Below are positions 1 to 11,820 of a stretch of DNA of 64,000 bases, piece by piece (within the stretch, counting starts at the first letter, position 1; the number at the start of each line of letters is the position of its first letter). The notes under the pieces were generated by a model. It saw only the letters and a program-made list of their open reading frames with translations, was not told the DNA's origin and did no database searches. Source of the stretch: Magnolia sinica. Its lineage: Eukaryota > Streptophyta > Magnoliopsida > Magnoliales > Magnoliaceae. The DNA lies in NCBI RefSeq assembly GCF_029962835.1, contig NC_080582.1, positions 15,756,032 through 15,820,031 on the forward strand. The letters run 5' to 3'. Made by a program: the position numbers and the translations under genes.

Positions 1-2053
1 TTCTATTATTATTATTATTATTATTTTTTATGGGATGCCCACCGAGCCCCAACTACAATGCGTACCTGAAATCCATTTGGACCATTAAATCTATAATTCC
101 ATAGAGAGCCTAAATCCACAAAAATCAAGTTAGCCTATGATTCAAGTGGGCCACAATAAATGAAGTGGTTATAAGATAGATGTTGTTCGTTGAGTTTTTT
201 CAAGGCCCACCATGATTATCATGTGACATCCACTCAAAACTTTAGATGCCAAAAATTTATTTAGGACCCGGTCCAAAAAATAAGGACAATCTTTACTCAA
301 GTGGGCCACGCCAAGGGAAACAATTTAGAGGATGCGCGTGGCCCTATACACTATTTTCAATCAACCGTGTGGTCCATTTTAATCACAGATAGAATTGAGC
401 TTTGAGCAATTCTCTTAAAAATGTTTCGTGTGCACCGGTTGGAGTGCATCTTGGAAATGGGTCCCACCCAATGCAGCCCATGGCAAGATTGGGATGTAAC
501 CTGTGTCAGCCGGAGAGGAGGAATGAAAATGGGTAGAAATGGCTTTTTATCTTCACCTGTGTTAGTAGGAAACATTTTTTTAAAAATATAGAATTTAAAG
601 GCTTTTTGCGTAAATTAATTTTTATGAAAAATTCCATTCTTTTATAACAACACCTTGTTAATGATATTTGCATTTTGGTGCCTATTTAATTCATTTTTAA
701 GTAACTTCATTAATTGGTGGGCAGTTTCATCATTTTAGGAAAAATCATTGTTGGAGAAAATTAACTTAAGGTAACCATTGGACGATTAATATTTTGTAAA
801 ATTATCTTTATTTTACTAACTAACTATTACTGGAATATATAGGAAAGATTTGAGATTTCTAGAGATTTATAGAGATCTTAGCAGATACTCTTCTTAACAT
901 ATAAATTTATTTTAAAAAAAAAAAAAACATCCCACTTTAGTAGGATTACCCTAATACTGTAACAAACCTAAATTCTACCCATACTCAAACTTTTCACGGC
1001 CAGCTTATTTAGACTTCAATCCATACACTTATCAAAGGGAACTGGTCACCTGTAGGGGTCTACACCGCATGTTTTCAGCCATTGGATGCTTTGAATGGGT
1101 GTGAAGGAAAAATAAAATAAAAGAATATTTAACTTATTAAATAGGTGCCCGTAGGTAATCACTTCTGATAATTGAACGAGTCAGATCAAGAACTCATCTC
1201 AACTATGCACAACTCATCCTACTTGCACACCTTCCAAGAATATTTGGCATATATTCACACCAGCCATGATAGAATATCTCTTAATATGAGAAAAGAGGGA
1301 AATTTCAATAGATGTACATACCTGAAATTGATGGCTTTCCAGTAGCAACTCAAATAAAATTAACAAGACATATCAAGTACTGCTGCAAGCTTGCAAGCTT
1401 CATACTGCATATGTTTATTTATGCTACCCAAAAGTAGAGGTGAAGGCAAGTGTGATGAAGAAGTGGATGCTTCCTTGCATGAAAGGGAGAGGAAAAGAGA
1501 AAGGTAGGTGCTTCCTTCCATCAGAGGGAATGGGATGTCCTGTGGAAGAGAGGAATCCCTTTTGCAGTCAAAAGCAATCTTGGCACTCTTTACACTAAGA
1601 GGGGTAGGCCAGAGTGTGTTTCATTCGAGGCAAAATTCCCTCTTCGAAATTTTTTGGAATTAGTCGTGTTGGGTTTATGATTGATGCATCCAAGCCATTG
1701 TTCTGTTTGCTCCCATCATGGATGGAAAATGTCTCCAAAATCTCCCAAATTGAAAGATTGTAGCCATCAAATCTTTGACCTTTCCTTCCATGAATGTGGT
1801 CTGTTCATTCATTTCTTTTAACCATGTATTTGCATGCCAACAATGGGAAGGTTAGTGCTAACCAATTGAGAGGATATATTGGTATTGGTACATCCATATT
1901 TGGGGATGTTAGATCAATGGCTTGAATAGACTATCCACGAGCCCCACATCTACCAACTAAGTTGAGAAACTAACAGAGAACTCAGCAGTTTTCATTCACA
2001 TAAAATGTAAACAACAATCATATGGGGATTACGTGATGCAGTGCAGATGCTAA
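1..2053. repeat. Duplicated block, copy 1 (non-coding)
   Basis: No convincing coding sequence. The stretch aligns by eye with 27040-29121 in the same orientation: shared landmarks are the 'CATGTGACATCCAC' motif near 220 and 27230, the thymine-rich stretch near 600-880, the 'CTCTTCTTAACATATA' motif near 890 and 27930, and the 'AACAACAAT' tail near 2010 and 29090. A third partial copy is at 7845-8697. The homology is broken by many small indels, so the duplication is old. It may be promoter or spacer sequence duplicated with the resistance-gene relics, or an unclassified repeat. Confidence 0.7.
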
Positions 2054-2560
2054 GGCCCCCTTTGCGGGCTTGGATATTTGAAATGCATTGGGATCAAATC
2101 ATAATTACATTTGAGTCGAGGTGATTCCGTTTGCAAGCTTGGATTTGCAGATCTAAATCAATTTTTATATCCTAAATATATGTATGTTATTCGATAGAAT
2201 GACTGTAATAAGCCCATTAAAATATTTACTTTGGCCAAGAAAGGGGAAATTTTGAAGCTGGGGTGGGCCACAGAATCACAAAGAAGTGATTCATGACATT
2301 TTTTAAATGTCCATTTAGATGTTCAGCATTTGAATAGTTTAGATCATTCAATTGATGTAATTTTAGTATTGCAGCTGATAATTAGATTATTTTGAGGCAT
2401 CATCAATATTCAATGGATTAATACACTAGAGAGAGGCATTATTAATTAAGGTAGATTTGATATTACCTTCAAATCAAGGGTGCCAAACACAAACGGCAGC
2501 TATTTGAATTTGAAATGCACTCATTTATCACCAAATCCAAGGTGTTAAATGGGATTTAAG
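2051..2560. repeat. Possible PIF/Harbinger-type MITE remnant
   Basis: Begins TAA-GGCCCCCTTTGCGGGC and contains 'GGTGCCAAACACAAACGGC' near 2478. This resembles the GGG..TTTGGC termini of the Harbinger-like MITEs at 46893 and 29965. It is absent from the other copy of the duplicated block, where a different MITE sits at the equivalent spot. The right end is not well defined. Confidence 0.3.
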
Positions 2561-2637
2561 ATTCAAATCTGTACCTACTCTTGTGGATGCATCTGATATT
2601 ATAAGTCTGGTGCATTCAGATTCTAGAGCAATGGTTC

Positions 2638-3064
2638 TAGGGTTGTCAATAGGCTGGGTAGTCCTGACGGGCCTTCGGGCTTCCCCCATATTTGGCTTGG
2701 TTTGGGATGGTGTACACGCCTCACGGTCAGGCTTGGGCTTAAATCAAATCGGGCTCGACTTGGGCTTAGCTCCCTAAAACCCATAAATCCAGCCGAGCCC
2801 AATAGGTCTTTTCTAAACCTACGTTTCTCCATTTCTTTCACTCTCCCTCTCTCTCTCTCACATAAAGCACGCCAAAATATCATTTATCCTTAGTGCTATT
2901 GAGGGTTTGGTGAGACTCGGGTTAGGCTTTGTGTAAATTGCCCCGGCTGGACTCGGGCTGAACTATTTTAGCTCATCATGGGCCCGGATTGGATTTGGGC
3001 TAGTTCAGAATTACAGGCCGGGCTTGAACGGAGCTTGGCCTAACCCAGCCCATTAACAGCTCTA
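2638..3064. mobile_element. hAT-type MITE (427 bp)
   Basis: Bounded by a perfect 8 bp target duplication AATGGTTC (2630-2637 and 3065-3072). The termini are inverted and imperfect: TAGGGTTGTCAATAGGCTGG on the left, and TAGAGCTGTTAATGGGCTGG when the right end is read on the minus strand. The interior is rich in GGGC/GCCC words such as GGGCTTGGG. An 8 bp duplication with TA..TA ends is the hallmark of hAT elements. No transposase frame is present, so it is non-autonomous. Confidence 0.85.
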
Positions 3065-3118
3065 AATGGTTCCTTCCGCATGATGAGGTGAGCGGATTCC
3101 CTTTGACACCAGGTTCAA

Positions 3119-3566
3119 AGATATCTCTGTGCCTAGAGCTGTGTGGACATGTAGAGATGTTCATGACAAATCCACTCCGTCCATCTGTTTTTAAAAGCGT
3201 ACAATAGGACAAAATTCTAAAAACCAATCGGATCCAAAACTCATGTGCTTTATACCACATGAAACAGGGGGGATTGAATGCCTGACGGTGACAAAAGTTT
3301 TATATTGGGGATGATATTTGTTGCAACAGTTTATCTGAGTGGTAATAATTATATGAATGGGTTGGATGGTATAGAAATATGTTGGACAGTTCCAAGAAGA
3401 TTTTAATGATGGATGTTGTTGTTCCCACTGTTTTTTTGGTGTGGTCCATCTAAGTTTTGGATCTACCTGAATTTTAAAATCCTGTCATATTTTCGTCTTG
3501 GAAAACAGATGGCCAAAATGGATTTGTCACAGACATCTCTGTAGACCCACAGCCTCTGTGCCATGG
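3119..3566. mobile_element. Long-TIR MITE, copy 1
   Basis: The left 70 bp (3119-3192) and right 65 bp (3502-3566) are imperfect inverted repeats. Both carry AGAGATGTYYRTGACAAATC in opposite orientation followed by CCATCTGTTTT. A second copy with the same terminal design is at 30665-31105. It is non-coding, and the target duplication could not be assigned with confidence. Confidence 0.65.
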
Positions 3567-3920
3567 TAAAAGTCAATTCAATTAAAGTAGCAAATGCCCA
3601 TTGACACTAGAATGCTGGGACGGGAAGTTAGTGGGCCACCATTATATTGGTAGGAAATCCACCTATCTCGCAACATAGGATAAAAATTAATGTAAATCCA
3701 AAACTCAAGTGGGCCGTACAATGAAAAATGCACCCACAAGTAAAACCTTCCTAGGATCCACGGTGATGTTTATATGCCATCCATACCAAATTATTCTTAT
3801 TTGGATCAACTGTAAACACAAAAATTAGCCTATTTGGATGAAGTGAAAATACAAAAATTAGCCTATCCAAAACTTTTGTCACCTTAGGAATATTTTAACA
3901 GTGCAATCCTCTGTCAAGGA
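3567..3920. repeat. Flank of long-TIR MITE, duplicated at 31106-31415
   Basis: Matches 31106-31415 collinearly: TTTATATGCCATCCATA near 3770/31310 and CAAAACTTTTGTCACC near 3868/31380. The duplicated unit is therefore larger than the MITE itself, which supports a segmental duplication. No coding potential seen. Confidence 0.6.
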
Positions 3921-3944
3921 AACCAAGCTGGATGCTTTTGATGA

Positions 3945-5304
3945 CAGAATTCTTAGGTCCATCTGGGGGATAAAAAAATAAGGGTTTAGCTTGAATGTTG
4001 AAGGTGTGGCAGTGGGTGTAATGGTTGCTTGGAACAAATACATTTGGTGTTCGAAGGGTACTCACATTGGTTCATTCTCATTGTTGATTGTATTCAGGGA
4101 TATATCTTCTCAGTTTAGATGGATGTTTTTGGCAGTGTATGGTCCGTGCATTATGACTCAAAGAAATCTATTCTTGGGCAGAGTTGAATTAGGTCAGAGC
4201 TATTTTCAATCTTCCCTGGTACCTTGGGGGAGACTTCAATGTAACAAGGTTTGTTCATGAGTAGTGTAATGGAGGACAAGTTGCTAGAACTATTGAAGGA
4301 TTCAAGGAGTGGGTGTGACAAAACAAATACATCTCTGCTCAAATGGGAGGGAGAATCCAATTTTGGTAAGATTAGATAGATTCATGATTTCTATGGATTG
4401 AGTTGATGAATTCTTGTTGGTAAAATCATGCAATCTGCCCAGATCATCCTCAGATCATCGTCCTATTCTGCTTGAAGTTGAGGAGAGCTGGGGGCCCAAA
4501 CCATTCCGATTTGAACTTGTTTGGCTGGAAGTGGACAACTTTGCTTATCTAGTTAAAAGTCGATGGCTATCTTTCTCGATTTCAAGTATGGGTGGATACC
4601 GGTTGGCCCAAAAGATTAAATACCGAAAGTCAAAATTATCAGAATGAAAGGAGGAGTTCTTTAGCAAAAGAGCTGAAAGCATAATCAATTAACTAAATGA
4701 GCCTGATGTAAAAGAATAGGGGCTATCCCATCAACACAAGAGCCGCATAGACGCTTATTACTTTTGAGCGGAGTATTCAAAGTAACTTGAGGAAGAAGAA
4801 ATCATGTGGAGGCAGAGGTTGAGGGTTGTCTGGCTTTCATGGTATAGAGAGTGCCTAGGCAAAAAATAATAAGATTAGCAGTATTTTGGTAGATAGAGAA
4901 AAACTATAAGAAAAGTATAAAGTATGCTCTGCCATCCGCAATTACCATTCAAAGTTATTACGTAGCGGAGGTTGGAAGCAACATTTGCTAAACAACTTGT
5001 CTTTTCATGGTATCTCGGTAGCGGACATGGAATATCTTGAGAATTTGATTGTGGAAGAGGAAATCAAGTGCGTTATCGAGTCTTTGGGTAGAGACAAGGC
5101 TCCATGGTTTCCCTACTGTGTATTTCCTAGTCTTTTGGGACACAGTTAAGAAGGATGTAGTGGAGTTTGTGCAAGAGTTTTATGATGAGGGTCTTCTTGC
5201 AAAAGGGGATGGGAGCATCATTCATAGCCTTAATTCCAAAAAGAGGAGCAGAGTAACTATTAGATTTTTGGCCTACTAGTCTCATTGCGTGGACATTACT
5301 TCTA

Positions 5305-5305
<1 letters not shown>
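3945..5305 (+). pseudogene. L1-type LINE fragment: endonuclease and start of reverse transcriptase
   Basis: Pieces of an apurinic-type endonuclease are readable in shifting frames: a WMFLAVYGPC segment (about 4118), then the C-terminal catalytic motif SDHRPILL (about 4450). After a linker (4640-5040) an IVEEEIKCVIESLGRDKAP segment (about 5050-5103) marks the start of a LINE reverse transcriptase, followed by an FYDEG.L..G segment. Frameshifts and stops are frequent, so it is a dead copy. It lacks the 5' end and the catalytic RT core and stops at the (TA)n tract at 5310. In plants such elements encode endonuclease, RT and a C-terminal RNase H for target-primed reverse transcription. Confidence 0.8.

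Positions 5306-5309
<4 letters not shown>

Positions 5310-5349
<40 letters not shown>
5310..5349. repeat. (TA)n microsatellite
   Basis: About 40 bp of pure TA dinucleotides separating a plus-strand LINE fragment from the 3' end of a minus-strand LINE fragment. Confidence 0.98.
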
Positions 5350-5351
<2 letters not shown>

Positions 5352-5940
5352 GAACTTTCCATTGCATGAATAAAACATATACAGCAGGAAAAAATTTTCG
5401 GGCAGGCCTGCTGACAAAAGGAAGTAGGCCCACCTATCGTAAAACTGGAAAGAAAGAAAAAATGAAAAAGATAAAAGAGATTAAGCTTCCCGAAGGTTGC
5501 CTAGGCCCACTTTGTCTAGAATCAGCGACCCACGAATGGAAGAGGGGAGGTCACCAAAGGAGTCGAAGATCTGGTGATGTTGCTCATGGCTCCCTAAGCG
5601 AGCAAGGCCATTTGTGACCGAGTTGGCTTTTCTTGAGGGTTTGGCCGAGGCGAATATCCATGTTGCGTATAGTATTCATGATTCGAACCATCCAATACCA
5701 CATAGACCAAGAGGGACGGGATATCTTGGAGATGGCGGAGACGACACATTTTCAATCACTGTCCACCTCTGCCTTTGTGAAGCCGTGCCGCGCACACTCT
5801 AGAAGCCCATCGAGGATTGCTCCGATCTCAACCCTGGTATTAGAACCGAGACCATAGGTTGCCAAGAAGGCGAAGAGGAAGTTTCCAGCCGAGTCCCTAC
5901 CAACTCCACCTCCTCCAGATGGGCCCGGGTTACTCAATAT
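5350..5940 (-). pseudogene. LINE 3' fragment with RNase H-like domain (RVT_3)
   Basis: Read on the minus strand from about 5935, the translation gives NPGPSGGGGVGRDSAGNFLF, then a segment like SNTRVEIGAILDGL and VDSD. This is the order of the plant LINE RNase H domain (glycine-rich turn, conserved acid near EAE, then D-S-D). The usual E-A-E is R-V-E here and a stop follows VDSD, so it is inactive. The 3' untranslated tail runs to the (TA)n tract at 5349, as in LINEs that end in simple repeats. It abuts a copia fragment at about 5940. Confidence 0.75.
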
Positions 5941-6970
5941 GATTTCGAGCTGGAACAGATAGATGTCAAGACTGCATTCCTGCATTGAAAATTGGAAGAG
6001 CATATCTTCATGAAGTAACTAGAGGGCTATGAAGTTAAAGGGGCAAAAAACAAGGTTTGCAGGTTAATGAGGTCATTGCACAGCTTAAAACAAACATGTA
6101 GGCAGTGGTATAAAAAATTTGATTCTTTTATATTGGGTCAAAAATTTACTCAGAGCGAATATGATCACTGTGTCTATTACAAGACATTGAGTAATAGAAA
6201 ATTCATTATCGTAATATTGTATGTTAATGATATATTGATCGCCTATCATGATATGTTTGAAATCAACGTATTGAAGACTCAGTTATCAGGGACATTTGAA
6301 ATGAAAGATCTGGGGACTGCAAAAAGAATTCTCTACATAGGTATTCATAGATACAGGAAGAGGAGCATGCTTTGGTTATCACAGGCAGAATACCTTGAAA
6401 AGGTACTGATCAAGTATAGGATGGACTAAGCAAAGCCAGTGAGCATTCCTCACGTGGCTCACCTCAAACTTTTCTCATAACAATGTCCTAAATCAAATGA
6501 GGAAAAGCAAGTTGTCTCATGTGCCTTATTCAAATGCAGTTGACAGTTTAATGTATGTCATGGTCTATACGAGACCAGATATTTCACAAGCAGTTGGTGT
6601 TGTGAACAGATACATGTCAAACTCCGACAAACAACATTGGGAAGCAGTGAAATGACTACTTCGATACATTCGAGGTACGAAAGACTACATCTTAACTTTT
6701 AAGAAGACATGAGCAAAGTTGGTAGGGTATGTGGTTTCAGATTACGCATGCAGTGTGAATTATAGAAAGTCAACTTTAGGATACTTATTTGTACTAGCGG
6801 GTAGAGCAATCAATTGGTTATCGAAGCTTCAATCCGTGGTGGTTCTTTCCACGACCGAAGCAGAATATATGGTAGTGATAAAAGCATTTAAGGAATGTAT
6901 TTGGTTAAGAGGCATGATAAATCAGTTGGGACTTCATTATTTCAGAAAAAATCATACTTTGAATTGATGG
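5941..6970 (+). pseudogene. Ty1-copia reverse transcriptase/RNase H remnant
   Basis: The plus strand reads DVKTAFLH at 5965, then a 120-residue open stretch (6067-6429) with the copia RT core SLHSLKQTCRQWYKKFDSF and the catalytic site as YVND, where YVDD is expected, so an essential aspartate is lost. A second stretch (6719-6967) carries the RNase H motif SDYACSVNYRKSTLGYLFV and STTEAEY. Stops interrupt it at 5986, 6017 and 6427. The C-terminal half of RNase H is missing: the sequence passes almost directly into LTR-like DNA, implying an internal deletion near 6970-6990. Confidence 0.85.
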
Positions 6971-6984
6971 AAATTGGAGAAAAA

Positions 6985-7769
6985 AACAAGGGAAACTAGT
7001 CATTTCACATATAACTTATTAATGATATAGCTTAATGAAAACTTAATTTCAAAGGATATAAGTATTGTATTTGATGTCTTAGATCTAGTCAGATACAGGG
7101 TCTGTCGATGCCATCGACCGTCTGTTCGATGTCACCTTCGATAACATCGAACAGTGCTCGATCCATTGAATTTATTTCGGATTTCCTCGGTTGGTTGTTG
7201 GACATATTGTTTCTATTTTCGATGACATCGAAGAGCTTTCAATGACATCGAATACATGTTTAATGCCATCGAAGATTGGTCAAGCAATCGAGAATTTTCG
7301 CAATATCCATGTTTATTCGTTGGACTCTTTTGGTGTCTGTTCAATGTCATCGAAGATAGTTCGATGACATCGAACGATTTATGCAGATTTTTTGTGGATT
7401 TACGGGATTTGCGAAACTTGTTTCCTGTTCTGTTTTGGTTTCTTTCTAATGCTATATAAAAGGATGTATATGGGACTGAGAGGTATTCTAAGGCATCTAA
7501 AGACTTCTAAAAGGGTTCTAGGGTTTCTAAAAGGGGTTTTAGGGTTTTAAGGGGTGAGAAAGGTGAGGATTGAGGATTACTCAAGCTGGGTAAGTTCTCT
7601 ATCTTTATAATCTCTTCCTTCATAGTAGAATTATGTCATTTTGTGCCATGTTTTTTTCCCACAAGGGTTTTCTATGTTAAATATCTATGTTCTTCTTTGG
7701 TTTGTTTGGTGCTTTTGGATTATTATCCTAGATTTATCTCTCTGTGATTCCACAGCACAAATCCCAACA
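6985..7769 (+). mobile_element. 3' LTR-like region of the copia remnant
   Basis: Ends in CACAAATCCCAACA, a typical copia LTR terminus (CA at 7768-7769). It has a TATA box (7453-7460) and a cluster of TCGATG/CATCGA palindromes at 7104-7375. The 5' TG boundary was not found and was probably lost in the deletion that removed the RNase H end. There is no coding capacity. Confidence 0.65.
7453..7460 (+). promoter_or_regulatory. TATA box of the copia LTR
   Basis: TATATAAA, downstream of the palindrome cluster and about 310 bp before the LTR end, followed by AGGATGTATATGGGAC. It is the probable U3/R promoter core. Confidence 0.5.
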
Positions 7770-7844
7770 ATAGGGATGTAAATATCATATTAATGAGGTA
7801 TATATTCTTTTGTAAAACTTTTTTTTTATACAATTACCAACATG

Positions 7845-8697
7845 TATAAAAGAGATTCGATATTTTTAGATATTCAGAGAAATTTTACCATATACTCTTA
7901 TTAACAAATAAGAAATTATCCCAATAAATAAGAAAATATCCTAACCTGTTAGGATTATCCTAACACTGACAAACTTAAATTCTACCAATACTCAAACTTC
8001 AAGCAGACCTAAATCCAACCCGTGCACTGGTAGATTGGGTCAGGTTTGAAACTCAGATCCACTTATCAAGGGGAACAGCTCACCTATAAGGGCTGCACCA
8101 CACCACGTCATACATGCATTTTCAATTGTTGAATGTGTTGAGTGGGTGCCATGGAAAAATAAACTAAAAGAACATTTAATGCATCCAATGACTAAAAATG
8201 TCCTATACCACAAGGAGTGGTGTGGGTGCCTGTAGATAATCAATTCTGATAATTAAATGGTTCAGCTCTGGAACTGGCCTCAACCCCAGGTGACCCATCC
8301 CACTTGCACACCTTACAAGAATGCTTTATGGAAATTCACACAAGTCATGATAGAAAAATCTTAATATGAGAAAAAGAGGAAATTTTCAATAGACGTACAT
8401 ACCTGAAATTTAACTCCTCGATGACTTTCCAGTATCAACTCAAATAAAATTAACAAGGAATCAATTGGTGCAGTAAGCTTGAAAGCTTCATACAGCATGT
8501 GTTTATATATGTTACCCAGGTGTAGATATGAAGGCAAGTGCGACGAAGAGGATGCTTCCTTCCATGAAGGGAAAAGGAAAAGAGAATGATCGATGCTTCC
8601 TTCCATGAAAGGGAAAGTAATGTCCTATCAAAGAGAGGAATCTCTTTCACAATCAAAAACAATTTTGGCACTCTTTACAGTAGAAGAGGCCATAGTG
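7845..8697. repeat. Duplicated block, copy 3 (partial)
   Basis: Matches copy 1 from about 840 to 1625 and copy 2 from about 27890 to 28715: same landmarks 'AAATTCTACC..TACTCAAACTT', 'TGTTTATATATG' and 'GAATGATCGATGCTTCCTTCCATGAAAG'-like wording. It is cut at 8697 by the LTR of the minus-strand copia element. The continuation was not found beyond the other end of that element. Confidence 0.7.
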
Positions 8698-8953
8698 TGT
8701 TGATACTTCGAATGAGGAGAGAAAAAAGAGAATTGAGTAATGCCCTTAATCTCTATATTATTTATAGTAAAATACAACCCTTATCCAAGAAGAAAATAAA
8801 CTAAGATAAGAAATTCTAATAAAGGAGATGAGAGATAAGGAGATAAGGACGAGCTTTGTGGAGAGATAAGGAGATGAGGACGAGCTATGTGGAGAGATAA
8901 GGATGAGCTACGTCCCCGATGGATGATGCCTCCCCTTCACAGCTTCTCCTTCA
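8698..8953 (-). mobile_element. 3' LTR (256 bp) of the minus-strand copia element
   Basis: On the minus strand the LTR begins TGAAGGAGAAGC immediately after a polypurine tract (8954-8965, GGGGGAGTAT on the minus strand) and ends GTATCAACA. It has a TATA box on the minus strand (about 8758-8765), with a pyrimidine-rich start region after it. The 5' LTR of this element is absent: gag is truncated near 22005. Confidence 0.75.
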
Positions 8954-9500
8954 ATACTCCCCCTTAAGATTGGCCCAAAAATGTTGGATAGTCCAAGCTT
9001 GGAAGAAATAGTCAGATGTCGATCTCTTGGTAAAGCTTTAGTAAACACATTGGCAAGTTGGTCGGCAATACGAACATGTGGAGTAACAATCTCCTGAGCC
9101 TTGATTTTTTCCCAAATAAAATAGCAATCGACTTCGATATGCTTTGTGCGCTCATGGGATACAGGATTGTTAGAGATATGAATAACAGCCTGGTTATCAC
9201 ACATCATCTGCATTGGGTTAGAATGAGAGAAACCAATCTCAGTCAAAAATTACTTCTGCCAAAGTAATTCACAGGTGGTCTGTGCAATAGCTCTGTACTT
9301 AGCTTCGACACTGGAGTGTACCACAACTGTTTGCTTTTTGCTCTTCCAAGTCACCAAATTACCACCAACGAAAGAACAAATTAAAGCCGGTTGTAGAGTT
9401 CCAGTCATCTTTGGAACCGGCCCAATCATCATTAAAAAAAATAGAAATATTTAGGTGACCGAACTTGGAATAAAGGAGACCCTTGCCAGGAGAGCCTTTG
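8954..9500 (-). pseudogene. Copia RNase H, C-terminal part
   Basis: Minus-strand translation shows the copia RNase H block: GSKDDWN, VGGNLVTWKSKKQTVVVHSS, VEAKYRA, then DNQAVIHISNNPVSHERTKH and VTPHVRIADQLANVFTKALP, ending LGLSNIF before the polypurine tract. The expected S-x-A-E-A-E is SSVEAK, and a frameshift separates 9250-9432 from 8908-9246. It is the same reading sense as 12583-12859 and 18727-22005. Insertion of a 3.1 kb element separates it from its RT domain. Confidence 0.85.
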
Positions 9501-10287
9501 TAATGTCTCGAAAAAATCTGTATAAAGACCCGAGTACCACCTCAGGCAGAAATCACCCAGGACCAAATCCTTTAGAAATTAGGTTAATATTAGCAAGTGC
9601 TAAACTAAAGTGCTTATGAAATTACCACTGATCACTTTAAATTTGATCTGCAAGACCCAAAATGTGCAGAATCATTGACGCTACCTTACCCTGAAATCTA
9701 AAACCCATCTTTAAATCCAGTTGCTCTCGAGAGCATCTTGAAACTCTGTATCGAACCTGGACCGCACGTCGAAAGTCCGATTACCCCGAAACTATACAGT
9801 TATGACCGCATTACTGGACTTGACAATCCCTTCGAAAATCAAGTCCAAACTGTTTATAGAAATGCACAACTTGAGCCCAGAGCGAAGAGTGTGAAAAACA
9901 TGAAAATATTTAAGAACAAAATCCAAATTTAAGTAATCTAAGTAATCTGAGTCATGTCGCTTGCGGACTAAATATAATGATTCAGACTATTAGAATTTGA
10001 CCCAAATACACCCTCGGATCAGGAGAAATGTCCCTCACATGTCGATGTACTTATGACCTTGATCGAGTGACCCTGACCGCTGAACTGAAACTGGTCCGCC
10101 ACGGCTGATCTGTAAATCCGATCGGAACAAAAACTCAGCCTGACCTAGATCCATGGTCAGGGAGCTTAAGTCCGACCGCACGTGGAAAAGGGGCCACCAG
10201 AAGTGCTCCGTTGGACCGAAATAGACCCGATTTGGTTATAACCTAAGTATACCTTGGCCCTGGGGCTAATTCCATCAATTTTAGGCC

Positions 10288-10295
10288 TATATAAA
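10288..10295 (+). promoter_or_regulatory. TATA box of the 3.1 kb LTR-like element
   Basis: TATATAAA within GGCCTATATAAAGACC, about 50 bp upstream of a GAGA-rich tract. It is a plausible LTR promoter core. Confidence 0.45.
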
Positions 10296-11518
10296 GACCT
10301 TAAACCCTTACTCTCAAATTTCATACAAATTTTTCAAACCCTAGCTAAGAGAGAGAGAGGAAAGGAGAGAGAAAGTGAGAGAGAAGTTGGTGGATCATCT
10401 TGGAATTCTTTCCAAGTACCCGGCGTGCCTAACCCATCGCATCTGAATCGTTATTCCGGCGATTCTAATCTCATTTTTAGGTAAGTCAATTAAACCCTAA
10501 CCTGTTTTGGAACTTAGAATAGCTTAAGTGTTGATGTAGCTAATCTAATTCATGCCTTAGGTTACCTATTCGCCGTCGACGAAGACTTATCGTCTAAATC
10601 GAATCCGTTGCGCCATATCTGGTTAAAGGTGCGGACTATATTCGTATAGGTTATGGTTTTCAAGGCTTTCAAAGTCGGTTAATGGTTTATTATTGTTGTG
10701 GGTGAAATTTCACATGCCAAATGCGATGTTTATATTGCGTTTCTGATATATATGAACTATATCGAGATTTGTGTATTCCATGTATAGGTAGAAAGTATCG
10801 TATACGTATGAAATACGAGCATGTGTTTGCCATAATTAATTGTCGAGTGTTTGTACTAGTTGTACATGTATCAACTCCTTGGCGAAAGGAATTGTCCTAA
10901 TGTGTGTTATCACCAACATACGTCATGTATGTTGAAATATGTAGTCTAAGTGTTTGTAGAAATGTCTGAATGATCAAGTGGGTAATATATTGTCCTGTTC
11001 ATGGGCGTTGAGAAGAGATTCTCAACTATCTTATTGATGTGTATGATTTTCTACATGCAATTTACATTCTTTGTTTGTTTAAATTCAGGCACTAGTTAGG
11101 TGTGAAATCATGTTAAGTTGAAATCCATCAAATGTTCACATGTTTGTATGATTGGAATTGTTGTTCCATTACTGTTCTGAATTGTTGGTATGAATATCTG
11201 TTATAATTGAAGGTGTTTGGGACTATGAAATAGTCCAGGAAATCGGTAACGAGCTTTGAGTTCGTGGCTGAGGTTGTTTTCGCCACGTAAAACGTGTTTG
11301 ACGAACCCGAGTCGTAATAGGGTTGTCGGCAGTGGTCTGGCCACACGGAGTGTTTGCATACTTCATGTCGTTCAACTCAATGTGCGCTCATGCTAGTCGA
11401 ACTCGTTAAGTAACCCGATTGTCGGGATGGATGTTCACCATGTATGGACGCTACTGTTTGAATCTAGAATACCAAACTTACCAGTGCAATCTCGTTAACT
11501 ATGGTACCTTGATCCGCT

Positions 11519-11820
11519 AAGACTCATGAGCCGAGCATAGTGGTATAGGACACCTGATCGAGCTGTCGGCCTACGCTGGGGTGACGAACCTCCCCGTAGT
11601 GACCAGTGAGCAACCCAGACTCGTGAGCCGATTATGGTGGTATGGGAGATTATATTCGTGTTGTCGGCCTACAATGATTGGTGACGAGCCCTTTGTAGTA
11701 ACCTCGAGCATACCATGATACTGCATCGAGGCGACGAGCCTTGTTGTAGCAACTAAGGTATGGTTAGGCCTGCATTGATTGGTGACGAGCTCTTTGCAGC
11801 GACCTAGAACCATAACATCA
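11519..11820. repeat. Degenerate tandem repeats inside the long LTR
   Basis: Two adjacent units of about 98 bp (11519-11616 and 11617-11712) share GTGAGCCGA..ATGGTGGTAT and GTCGGCCTAC followed by GGTGACGA. Two further partial units carry the GGTGACGAGC..TTTG.AG core near 11725 and 11780. No coding. Confidence 0.7.

Noticed and set aside
3945..5940. Twin-priming inversion of a single LINE
   Set aside because: The minus-strand 3' tail lies between the two pieces, whereas twin priming would leave the tail at the outer end.
8361..8671. Overlapping minus frames of 73-81 codons
   Set aside because: Frames are not kept in the other copies of the duplicated block (1440-1620, 28560-28700).
10254..10500. 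Host gene promoter with first exon and GTAAGT donor near 10480
   Set aside because: No downstream coding exon is found, and the TATA plus GA-rich leader lies inside a unit bounded by duplicated copia sequence.
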